Shown here: positions 15,494 through 22,931 of the stretch, piece by piece
Numbering within the stretch: the first letter of the stretch is position 1
Layout: each line of letters opens with the position of its first letter
Assembly (NCBI GenBank): GCA_017528205.1
Contig: JAFXPE010000042.1
Coordinates: 1-64,000, forward strand
DNA: 64,000 nucleotides
Source: Alphaproteobacteria bacterium
GTDB lineage: Bacteria > Pseudomonadota > Alphaproteobacteria > RF32 > CAG-239
Direction: 5' to 3'
The notes under the pieces: generated by a model
The model's database searches: none
Seen by the model: the letters and a program-made list of their open reading frames with translations, nothing else
Told to the model about the DNA's origin: nothing
Translations under genes and position numbers: made by a program

Positions 15494-16969
15494 ATGGAAA
15501 TGAATACAAATAAGAAAATAGATATTTTTGCTTTAACCGACTGCCATCAGGAAGCGCGTAAACTTTGCGGACTTTTCAGCGGCATTATCAAGCGTGCGCC
15601 GCAAAACGGCAAAAACACGCTTATTTGTGATTGCGGCGATTTGTTTAAGGGAATTTATGACCGAGAACTTTGTTTGAAAAGTTATATGGCTTTGCGCCAA
15701 CAACTGCCGGAAGCCAAAATAGTTATCGCCGTCGGCAACAACGATTTCGGTTTTAACAGTGAGCAATTTAAGTTTTTACAGCAGGCAGCTTCGCGCTTTA
15801 ATAAAGCCAACATTCATGTGTTGTGCGCCAACCTGTTTGATGCCGAAACCGAAACATGGCCAAAGTGGGTTGACCCGTATATCTTGCTGGAGATTAACGG
15901 CAAAAAGGTTATGATAACGGCGTTTTGTGTCAACTACATAAATTTGCGTAAATACAACCTAAGTCTGAACAATATCACGGAGTCTTTTTTGCAACTCAAA
16001 GAGGTGATACACCACATAAATCCGGACGCGTTTATCATTTTGAATCACGCTTTAAGAACCAGTAGTGCGGAATTGTGGCAAGCCGCGCAAGAAAACAATA
16101 TCAAGGTGGATTTAATTATCGGCGGGCACGAACATTCTCCGGTTGAGCCTAATGTTGAACGGCGCATTTATTATCCGCTGGCGTTCAGCCGCAACGCCTT
16201 GCATTTTGAAATGCAATTTTTGCCGTGCGGCACTTCCTTGGAATGTAAGGAAATCATTGACAGCAAAGAAGAGCCGGTTGCCGAACAATTTGAAGCGCCT
16301 TTGGCTTTGTTTGAACGACAGGCCGGATTGAATATTCCGGTAGCGCCGAGCACCTTGGATTTGGCACGCCGATATTCCGACTTTTGCCCGCTTGGCAGTT
16401 TTGTCGCCGACCAAATGCGTGCGGCGGCAAAAGCCGATATTGCCATGCTTTCTACCGGATATCTGACGCATGCTCTGTGTTATGAAAAAGATAAAATCCT
16501 GACCATGTATAATTTGGAGCGGGTTCTTTCGGCGGAAACTCCGGTGCAAACCGTCACCGTTTCAGCCTTGCAATTGAAAAGCGTTTTTAACAACGCCGTT
16601 CGCAACCGTTATACGCAACAATACGGCAACACGCGCTTTTTGCAATGTTCGCAAAATATTGCGCTAGTTTGCGCGCGCAATAAAGATAACAACGGTGAAA
16701 TCAAGCAAATTTTTATTAATAACGAGCCGCTTTTTGATGACGAAGGCAAGCCTTTACACCCTCAAGATGAGTACATTTGCGCTATTGATCCGTTTATCGG
16801 TTTCGGCGAGTTGGGGTTTGATACCCTTCGACCTTTGGATAAGGAAACTTTGATGAAAAACAACCAACTCGTGCGCATAAAAGACCTGATTTATAAAGCA
16901 GTTAAAGAAGCGGCAAACAAATATCCCGCCGGCAGTTCTTATCCGTATGCCAAAATGACCGACCTTTAA
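15494..16969 (+). CDS. UshA-like metallophosphatase / 5'-nucleotidase
   Basis: 491 residues. The N-terminal 230 residues form a calcineurin-type metallophosphoesterase with metal-binding motifs ALTDCHQ (about 14-19), CDCGDLF (about 48), VGNNDFGF (about 79-86) and GGHEHS (about 214-219). The C-terminal half matches the 5'-nucleotidase substrate domain (LGSFVADQMRAAAKADIAM, DPFIGFG). Enzymes of this family hydrolyse nucleotides or related phosphate esters using two metals. Unlike periplasmic UshA there is no signal peptide, so it is probably cytoplasmic. In the third motif Asn-Asp replaces the usual His-Glu/Asp. Weak ribosome site; ATG 15500 is an alternative start. Confidence 0.85.
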   Translation: MEMNTNKKIDIFALTDCHQEARKLCGLFSGIIKRAPQNGKNTLICDCGDLFKGIYDRELCLKSYMALRQQLPEAKIVIAVGNNDFGFNSEQFKFLQQAASRFNKANIHVLCANLFDAETETWPKWVDPYILLEINGKKVMITAFCVNYINLRKYNLSLNNITESFLQLKEVIHHINPDAFIILNHALRTSSAELWQAAQENNIKVDLIIGGHEHSPVEPNVERRIYYPLAFSRNALHFEMQFLPCGTSLECKEIIDSKEEPVAEQFEAPLALFERQAGLNIPVAPSTLDLARRYSDFCPLGSFVADQMRAAAKADIAMLSTGYLTHALCYEKDKILTMYNLERVLSAETPVQTVTVSALQLKSVFNNAVRNRYTQQYGNTRFLQCSQNIALVCARNKDNNGEIKQIFINNEPLFDDEGKPLHPQDEYICAIDPFIGFGELGFDTLRPLDKETLMKNNQLVRIKDLIYKAVKEAANKYPAGSSYPYAKMTDL

Positions 16970-16973
16970 TCCG

Positions 16974-17804
16974 TTATTTGAAAATAGTGCGATACAAAAT
17001 GTAAATGCGCTTTGGCAAATTCAGCTTCGGTTTCGGCGATATCACTTCCCAACCGCGTTTTTGCATAATATCAAACAGCGCCCGAGTTTTATTGAGCATT
17101 AAGCGCAAAGGCAAAGTGCGTTTTTTCTCCATTTTGCTCAACAAACGCTCGGCCTTATTGAACCCGCTTTCCGCTTGCTTAGAAAGAATTTCACGCGCCT
17201 GCGGCAAATTCTTATCTTCTATCATATCGCGCGGTTCTTCAATTTTTACACCGGCCTGCTTTAAAATCTCTTGCGGAATGTACATGCGGTTGCGTTTGGA
17301 ATCTCCTTTAACATCACGCAAAGTACTGGTAATAAATACCGCATACCCCAAACTCTTTGCTAACTCCTGATTGGCCCGCGGATGCTCCGGTGTTACAATC
17401 ATCAACAGCAAATGCAGAGGCATAACCGCCATGCCGTCAACATATTGTTCAAAAACCTCGGCAGATGGCGAAAATTGCGTGTCACAGGCATCCAAAAACG
17501 CCGCCTGCAGAATTTTGCTCCACGCCGATTTCGGCAAGTCAAATCGAATGCAGTTTTTATAAATTTTGCGGCCGATATTGGTGGTCGGAACTTTTTTATC
17601 ATAAATATTGTCCAACTCTTCTCGCCAAGTGTTCAACCAATCTTTTTTATCTTCCGGTGTCATATCCGAACGCAAAATGCTATCCAAATGTCGGCAAAAC
17701 GCAAAAACCGTAAACACCGCCTCACGATTGGCTTTTTTTATGCCGCGCATGCACCAAAACAGCGACGGTTGCGAGCGTCTGACAATGTCTCCGAGTGATT
17801 GCAT
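16974..17804 (-). CDS. Squalene/phytoene synthase-like protein, degenerate (HpnD-like)
   Basis: 276 residues. Similar in layout to trans-isoprenyl diphosphate synthases of the HpnD/phytoene type: PSLFWCMRGIKKANREAVFTV then FAFCRHLDSILRSD at 12-47 and ITSTLRDVKGDSKRNRMYIP at about 180-200. In active enzymes the first region carries DDxAD/DxxxD and the second DVxED; here they read DSILR and DVKGD, so metal binding looks impaired. NDUFAF6-like members of this family have lost catalysis and assist complex I assembly, an alternative role to consider. It directly abuts the HpnC-like gene upstream (TAA-ATG). Confidence 0.75.
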   Translation of the reverse strand: MQSLGDIVRRSQPSLFWCMRGIKKANREAVFTVFAFCRHLDSILRSDMTPEDKKDWLNTWREELDNIYDKKVPTTNIGRKIYKNCIRFDLPKSAWSKILQAAFLDACDTQFSPSAEVFEQYVDGMAVMPLHLLLMIVTPEHPRANQELAKSLGYAVFITSTLRDVKGDSKRNRMYIPQEILKQAGVKIEEPRDMIEDKNLPQAREILSKQAESGFNKAERLLSKMEKKRTLPLRLMLNKTRALFDIMQKRGWEVISPKPKLNLPKRIYILYRTIFK

Positions 17805-18524
17805 TTACATTTCCTTTTGTTTAAGAGTTCGTTTGGGTATGATTATAAACCAATATAGACTATACAAAAAAATATCAATTCGGTCAAGAAAATCAATTTG
17901 CGGCTGTTTATTATTAGAGCAACGTTGAATATCTAACTGCTGGCGGCGCAGCAATCCGGCCAGCTTGAATTTAAGGCGTTTGGAGTTGACAATCTCCAGC
18001 AAAACAAAGGCATTTTTCCAAAGGCCGACTAACTTTTCGTTTTGTTTTTTATCCGAGCGGGCGAAATTTTTGGGCCAGTCGGACTTCCATTCATTCCAAT
18101 TCAAAAACATATCCAAAGACAACATTGTCGTCAGCGGCAAATACGCGCTCGGAGTTTCTTCGTTGAGCACGCACAACATACGCGCCGCCGGCGCCGTAAA
18201 TTTGCCGACAACTTCCGCGATGCGGCTTTCCGAATCCGCTTTTTTGCTTGCGCTCAAATAACGCCAAGCCTGTATCGGCTCCAACAATAAATAAAGCGAC
18301 AGATTTTCGGCCACAAAGGCTTTTTGCAAACGAGATAAAAGCGTATTTTTCAACACAAAATCCTTGCGTACAGCGGTTTCCAAAAAATGCAGTTGTTCAT
18401 TTTTGGTCGGTGCGTCAAAGAGATTGCCGCCAAAGCGTCGCCAGCCGGTTTCAAGATAGTGGCAATAATCCTGCCACAAAGCATAATACCGCGGTTGCAG
18501 TAAAATTTTGTAATCGTCAAACAT
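17805..18524 (-). CDS. Squalene/phytoene synthase-like protein, highly divergent (HpnC-like)
   Basis: 239 residues. The pattern LSLYLLLEPIQAWRYLSAS...TAPAARMLCVLNEETPSAYL...LSLDMFLNW follows the central helices of HpnC/phytoene synthases (LL..I.AFR ... A.PVGR..L ... L..), but neither aspartate-rich motif is present. It is therefore unlikely to be an active synthase. The last 20 residues are hydrophobic/basic. The start overlaps the end of trmFO by 8 bases and its stop touches the start of the HpnD-like gene, so the three are translationally coupled. Family assignment is by pattern. Confidence 0.55.
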   Translation of the reverse strand: MFDDYKILLQPRYYALWQDYCHYLETGWRRFGGNLFDAPTKNEQLHFLETAVRKDFVLKNTLLSRLQKAFVAENLSLYLLLEPIQAWRYLSASKKADSESRIAEVVGKFTAPAARMLCVLNEETPSAYLPLTTMLSLDMFLNWNEWKSDWPKNFARSDKKQNEKLVGLWKNAFVLLEIVNSKRLKFKLAGLLRRQQLDIQRCSNNKQPQIDFLDRIDIFLYSLYWFIIIPKRTLKQKEM

Positions 18525-19863
18525 CGGCCTTTTTCAACCACTCATCAAAGTCATTTAAGGCGCGTCGACAATACGCTTCTTTTCTGTCGGCACCTTTAAT
18601 TTTGCGAAACTTGCCGTTGGCCGTTTTTTCGCCCTGTATGGTCGGAAACAGTCCAAAATTTATATTCATCGGCTGATAATCTCCGGTAGTGTCGTGCAAA
18701 TGCTGCTGCATGGCGCCGGTTGCCGTGGTGGCCGGCGGTATTTTCGGATTTTTTCCGTTCAGTAAACAAGCGGCAAAATATCCGGCGAGCATTCCGACAT
18801 CGGCACTTTCGACATAGCCCTCGCAACCGCTGATTTGTCCGGCAAACATCACATTCGGTTGCGCTTTTAGCCGCAAATATTCATCAAGCAAAACCGGACT
18901 TTGAATAAAGGTATTTTTATGAATACCGCCTAGCCGAGCAAACTCGGCGTTTTCCAACCCCGGAATCAGGCGAAAAATGCGTTCTTGTTCGCCATATTTG
19001 AGCTTGGTTTGAAAGCCGACGATATTGCGCAATGTATCTTCTTTATTATCTTGGCGCAACTGCACCACCGCATACGGTTTTTCTGTGCTGTGCGGATTGG
19101 TCAGTCCCACCGGTTTCATCGGCCCGAACAGCAAAGTATCAACGCCGCGCTCAGCCATAACTTCTATCGGCAGACAACCGTCAAAATAATTCGGAGTTTC
19201 AAAGTCGTGAAACGGCATTTTTTCGGCCGCCGAAAGTTCGCTCACAAAACGATAATACTCGTCTTTGCTCAACGGGCAATTAATATAATCAAACTTATCG
19301 CCCTTGTCATAACGCGACTGATACCAAGCCTTATCAAAATTTATGCTGTCCTTATACACTACCGGTGCAATGGCATCATAAAACGAAAGCGATTGATGAT
19401 TGATTTTTTGCAAAATGGCCTTAATAAACTCGCCTCCGGTCAACGGTCCGGTGGCAATTATGGTTAAAGGAGCATCTGCGGCCGGAAATTCGGTAACTTC
19501 TTCGGCAATTATTTCAATTTGCGGATGGTTTTGCAGTTTTTCGGTTATATAAGCGGAAAAACCGTTACGATCCACGGCCAAAGCTCCTCCGGCCGGCACT
19601 TTACAAGCATCGGCAGCTTCCATAATAAGCGAACCGAAACGCCGCATTTCTTCGTGCATTAAACCCACCGCATTATGCTCAAAATCATCGGAACGCAGCG
19701 AGTTGGAACAAACCAATTCCGCAAACTGCGGATTTTTGTGCGCCGGCGAAAATTTATGCGGCTTCATATCCGTCAATTTAACATTTATGCCGCGACGCGC
19801 CGCCTGCCATGCGGCTTCTGCTCCGGCCAAACCGGCGCCGATTATGTGCAAAACCTTATCCAT
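18517..19863 (-). CDS. trmFO: tRNA U54 methyltransferase TrmFO
   Basis: 448 residues. It is a folate- and FAD-dependent enzyme that makes ribothymidine at position 54 in tRNA T loops. The N-terminal FAD site is HIIGAGLAGAEAAWQ; further signatures are KFSPAHKNPQFAELVCSNSL, LAVDRNGFSAYIT, ATGPLTGG, FDGCLPIEVMAERGVDTL, FGPMKPVGL and GQISGCEGYVES. Full length. AAAGGG precedes ATG 19863. It heads an operon with the two degenerate synthase-like genes. Confidence 0.96.
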   Translation of the reverse strand: MDKVLHIIGAGLAGAEAAWQAARRGINVKLTDMKPHKFSPAHKNPQFAELVCSNSLRSDDFEHNAVGLMHEEMRRFGSLIMEAADACKVPAGGALAVDRNGFSAYITEKLQNHPQIEIIAEEVTEFPAADAPLTIIATGPLTGGEFIKAILQKINHQSLSFYDAIAPVVYKDSINFDKAWYQSRYDKGDKFDYINCPLSKDEYYRFVSELSAAEKMPFHDFETPNYFDGCLPIEVMAERGVDTLLFGPMKPVGLTNPHSTEKPYAVVQLRQDNKEDTLRNIVGFQTKLKYGEQERIFRLIPGLENAEFARLGGIHKNTFIQSPVLLDEYLRLKAQPNVMFAGQISGCEGYVESADVGMLAGYFAACLLNGKNPKIPPATTATGAMQQHLHDTTGDYQPMNINFGLFPTIQGEKTANGKFRKIKGADRKEAYCRRALNDFDEWLKKADV

Positions 19864-19980
19864 TATTTACCCTTTCGGTTTGTAATCTATTTGCTTTTTC
19901 GACGCTTGTAAACAACAAAATTAAATCTTTTTTAAATCAAATCCGCTATTATGTCGGCAATAATATGGGTGAGAATCGGT

Positions 19981-20880
19981 ATGAACGTACAGAAACTTAT
20001 TTTTTCGGTGTTGTTGGTTTGCGGACTTATGTCCGTTAACGCCGTTTGCGCGCGCGCCGATGATGTATCGCAACCGGCGCCGAATATTTCTGAAGTAAAT
20101 GATGAAGAAACCTTAAGCGATTTCATTCAGCAGGCGCAGGGACAAGAGCGTGAAAATGAAGCCATTGCCGAAGATGCTGAGGCCGAAAAAAAAGAAACCG
20201 GAAACTGGATAAGCGACTGGGTTAAAAAGGGCTCGCAAGCCTTGAATCCCAAACCGAAAACCGTTGTACCGGTAAAGCGTTCCAACGCCTCGGTGTTTGA
20301 CATTTCCGGCATTATGTTGCGCATGGACCGACCGCAGGTGGAAGATGCCATGCAAAAGCGCGGTTATAAACGCGTTTCCGCCGTTATGGAAATACCTAAT
20401 TTTATTCGCTGGCGTTATGAAGAATTGTGCCGCAACAACAATATTGTCGGCTATGAACGCCTCAACAATTGCGTTACAACTCTGGCCAAAAAGAACAATT
20501 ATCAATTTGTGGAACAGCTGATGTTCAGCAATTTTCACACCAAAGAGACTATCCACGTTTATTTCACCAGTAACTTCACCGGCAACAAAGTTTATCGGGT
20601 AGAATATCAAACCGAAGCGGCAAATATTAAGGGCTCGGGAGCCAAAGCCGAGTATTTGCGCAACTTAAAGATTTTCGATTTTTGGAAGAAAATAAATCAA
20701 AAATACGGTGTGCCGGATAACAAAACGCAGGTAATCTGGGGATTGGGCGAAAATAAACCGAGTCTGCAGGCTTCTACCGGTCGTTTGGTGTTAAACGATC
20801 CGATGCTGTTGGAGTTGGATTATTCCCGAATGGCGCGTGAAGACCAAAAGTTTATGAACACCGCGGTTTATACTTTTTAG
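19981..20880 (+). CDS. Secreted hypothetical protein upstream of chpT
   Basis: 299 residues. The ATG at 19981 begins a signal peptide (VQKLIFSVLLVCGLMSVNA, cleaved near ARADD). An acidic, helical linker follows (about 45-75), then a globular part with DISGIMLRMDRPQVEDAMQKR and a conserved-looking FIRWRYEELCR...RLNNC pair of cysteines. I do not recognise the family; the LRMDRPQVEDAM segment vaguely resembles SmpA/OmlA-type folds. It lies 9 bases before chpT, so the two are probably co-transcribed. Confidence 0.65.
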   Translation: MNVQKLIFSVLLVCGLMSVNAVCARADDVSQPAPNISEVNDEETLSDFIQQAQGQERENEAIAEDAEAEKKETGNWISDWVKKGSQALNPKPKTVVPVKRSNASVFDISGIMLRMDRPQVEDAMQKRGYKRVSAVMEIPNFIRWRYEELCRNNNIVGYERLNNCVTTLAKKNNYQFVEQLMFSNFHTKETIHVYFTSNFTGNKVYRVEYQTEAANIKGSGAKAEYLRNLKIFDFWKKINQKYGVPDNKTQVIWGLGENKPSLQASTGRLVLNDPMLLELDYSRMAREDQKFMNTAVYTF

Positions 20881-20889
20881 GAGCAAATC

Positions 20890-21495
20890 ATGACCTATAC
20901 CAATACCGAATTGACCGAAATAATTTCCACCCGCACTTGTCATGATTTAATCGGCAACATCGGCACGCTGAAAAACGTTATGGAATTTATCGGTGAGGAC
21001 GGCACGGTAGATAGCGAAACCCGCACTTTGTTGGAAACGGCATCAACACTTTTAAACGCCAGACAAAAGTTCTTTCGAATGGCGTTCGGTATTACCACTC
21101 AGGCGCAAAATGTTGAAGAATTAAAAGAGCTGTGCGAAAATTATATTGCCACCATCGGCACTCGCGGACATCCGATTGCACTTGATTTTCAGGGAGTTTC
21201 GTCGCAACTTTCCAAGTTGGTATGCCTTTGCGTTATGGTGGCATCCGATGTGTTTATCAAAAGCGGCAAAATTGCCTTAAGCATAAACAAGCAAAACATC
21301 ACTCTGCACGCCGAAACCGATTTCAAGTTCCGAGAAAGCGAAATTGCCACCTACCAAAGCATTATTCAGGGGCAAAAACCGACCGATAACATTTCGCAAT
21401 ATGCGCAGCTGATTTATTTGCGCGAGTTGCTTGGCGAAGATGTGCCGATGAAATTGAGCGCCAGCGAAAATGAAATGACCTTGGTTATCGGTTAG
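20890..21495 (+). CDS. chpT: Histidine phosphotransferase ChpT
   Basis: 201 residues. ChpT passes phosphate from the hybrid kinase CckA to CtrA and CpdR in the alphaproteobacterial cell-cycle pathway. The first helix carries RTCHDLIGNIGTLKN with the phosphorylated histidine at His18, and the second LLNARQKFFRMAFG, both family hallmarks. The C-terminal half resembles a degenerate histidine-kinase ATPase domain. AGGAG lies upstream. It follows a secreted protein gene by 9 bases. CckA and CtrA are not in this window. Confidence 0.88.
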   Translation: MTYTNTELTEIISTRTCHDLIGNIGTLKNVMEFIGEDGTVDSETRTLLETASTLLNARQKFFRMAFGITTQAQNVEELKELCENYIATIGTRGHPIALDFQGVSSQLSKLVCLCVMVASDVFIKSGKIALSINKQNITLHAETDFKFRESEIATYQSIIQGQKPTDNISQYAQLIYLRELLGEDVPMKLSASENEMTLVIG

Positions 21496-21510
21496 TGATA
21501 TCAAACAAAT

Positions 21511-22005
21511 TTAACGGAAATTTTTATATTTTTGCAAATCGTCGACAAGTTTCTCCTCTGAGGTTTCGATAATCTTTCGACTTTCCGGCAGAATGATGCA
21601 CATGCCATTGCACTTTTCCATTACAAACATATCCAAACACTCAAAACAAGAAATAAATAAACTGTTTTGCAGATAAGCTTTTTGCAAATATATGCCTTGC
21701 AATTTATCAAATTTAAGTCTGGCATCAATAACAGCCTGACGATGTTTGCTCACCGGACAATCGGCGCCGAACCAAACGATTTTCTTTTGCGGAGTGTCAA
21801 ACAGCTCTTTAAATTTGCTTTCGGTTTGCGCCGTATACAATTCTTCCGGCAAAGTAGCAATTTTAGGTTTGGTATAGTGCAAAATCGCAATCGCGGCAAC
21901 CGTAAAAATTATAACATATTTCACCAGCGTCCGCAGCGGATTTTTCGGTGCCGGTGCGTTAGGATCGCGAATCTGTTTATCTTTTACTTGTTGAAGTGAA
22001 GGCAT
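21511..22005 (-). CDS. Membrane-anchored thioredoxin-like hypothetical
   Basis: 164 residues. One membrane helix at about 27-44 (VKYVIIFTVAAIAILHY), N terminus probably cytoplasmic. The exported part has KKIVWFGADCPVSKHRQAV, which looks like a thioredoxin-type strand and active-site region with a single cysteine, and later CFECLDMFVMEKCNGMC with several cysteines. Possible thiol protein; function unknown. CGGAGAGACA precedes the ATG. Convergent with chpT. Confidence 0.65.
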   Translation of the reverse strand: MPSLQQVKDKQIRDPNAPAPKNPLRTLVKYVIIFTVAAIAILHYTKPKIATLPEELYTAQTESKFKELFDTPQKKIVWFGADCPVSKHRQAVIDARLKFDKLQGIYLQKAYLQNSLFISCFECLDMFVMEKCNGMCIILPESRKIIETSEEKLVDDLQKYKNFR

Positions 22006-22044
22006 TGTCTCTCCGATTACTTGTTATAAATTTTTTTGTTGAAC

Positions 22045-22221
22045 ACACGCCAAAAAAATGCGGATGATGAGGCAGATAGAAAAAGGAGGTTCTGCGCAAC
22101 CTACCCATCCACCTAAAAAACGCGGCTGACGTATGTAAATACGAAGAAGGATTTTTCCGCAGTGTACCACACGCCACAAAAACGCGGCTGATGAGGCAGA
22201 TAGAAAAAGGAGGTTCTGCGC
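22045..22221. repeat. Direct repeat pair carrying a terminator arm
   Basis: Two 53-base copies (22045-22097 and 22169-22221) share ACACGCC...GATGAGGCAGATAG...AAAAGGAGGTTCTGCGC with few differences; about 70 bases separate them. The end of copy 2 is one arm of the terminator behind the OmpA lipoprotein gene. Minus-strand ORFs here are repetitive and unsupported by a ribosome site. No gene is called. Confidence 0.75.
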
Positions 22222-22256
22222 GGTGTACAAAGTGGTACATAAGCAGAATCTCCTTT
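22206..22256 (-). terminator. Terminator of the OmpA lipoprotein gene
   Basis: On the minus strand AAAGGAGATTCTGC / GCAGAACCTCCTTT (one mismatch) with a 23-base loop, followed by TTTCT. Confidence 0.65.
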
Positions 22257-22282
22257 GATTAGCTGGCCATCAGACGCGTTTT

Positions 22283-22921
22283 TTATTGCGCGTTGATGAG
22301 GTGAATCTCAACTCTTCTATTTTGCGCCCTGCCCTCTTCGGTGGCATTACTGGCAATCGGCTGTTTTGAACCCATTCCGACGGCGTACAACCGAGAACCG
22401 GCTACCCCACGCATTGCTAAATAGTTGGCCACAGTCGTTGCCCGGCGTTGCGACAACGGATCATTAATTTTATCATTGCCCGTACTGTCGGTATGGCCGA
22501 TAATCTGTAACTTGGTTTTATCATATTCTTTAGCAACTTCCGCCACCGAATCCAAAGCTGCATTGGCCGAAGTTTTCATTACGTCGTTATTGGTATCAAA
22601 GGTAATACTGTTCGGCATAATCAAGCGAATATTATCGCCGTCACGAGCAACCTGCACACCGGTTCCGGTCAGCTTCTGGCGCAATTTGCTTTCCTGAACA
22701 TCCATATAACCTCCGGTGGCCGCACCTGCCGCTCCGCCGATACCGGCACCGATAAGCGCACCCTTTTCTCCGCCGACTAACGCGCCGACACCTGCACCGA
22801 GTGCCGCACCGATACCTGTACCCCATGCGGTTTTAGCTACCTTGCTTTCTCCTGTATACGCATCGGTGGCACACGCATTAAGCATACATACGCCGATTAA
22901 ACAAATTAAAATCTTTTTCAT
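22283..22921 (-). CDS. OmpA-family lipoprotein (YiaD-like)
   Basis: 212 residues. Signal MKKILICLIGVCMLNAC ends in a lipobox. A glycine-zipper segment follows (GIGAALGAGVGALVGGEKG..., about 35-70), then a C-terminal OmpA peptidoglycan-binding domain with ITFDTNNDVMK, IIGHTDSTGND and LSQRRATTVANYL. The layout matches YiaD-type outer-membrane lipoproteins that bind peptidoglycan. AAGGAG six bases before ATG 22921 fixes the start. It lies 10 bases after valS and could be its last operon member. Confidence 0.9.
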   Translation of the reverse strand: MKKILICLIGVCMLNACATDAYTGESKVAKTAWGTGIGAALGAGVGALVGGEKGALIGAGIGGAAGAATGGYMDVQESKLRQKLTGTGVQVARDGDNIRLIMPNSITFDTNNDVMKTSANAALDSVAEVAKEYDKTKLQIIGHTDSTGNDKINDPLSQRRATTVANYLAMRGVAGSRLYAVGMGSKQPIASNATEEGRAQNRRVEIHLINAQ

Positions 22922-22931
22922 TTCTTTCTCC

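Noticed and set aside
22024..22240. Two overlapping minus-strand ORFs (68 and 87 residues)
   Set aside because: They translate the duplicated terminator-arm repeat in two frames and have no ribosome site.
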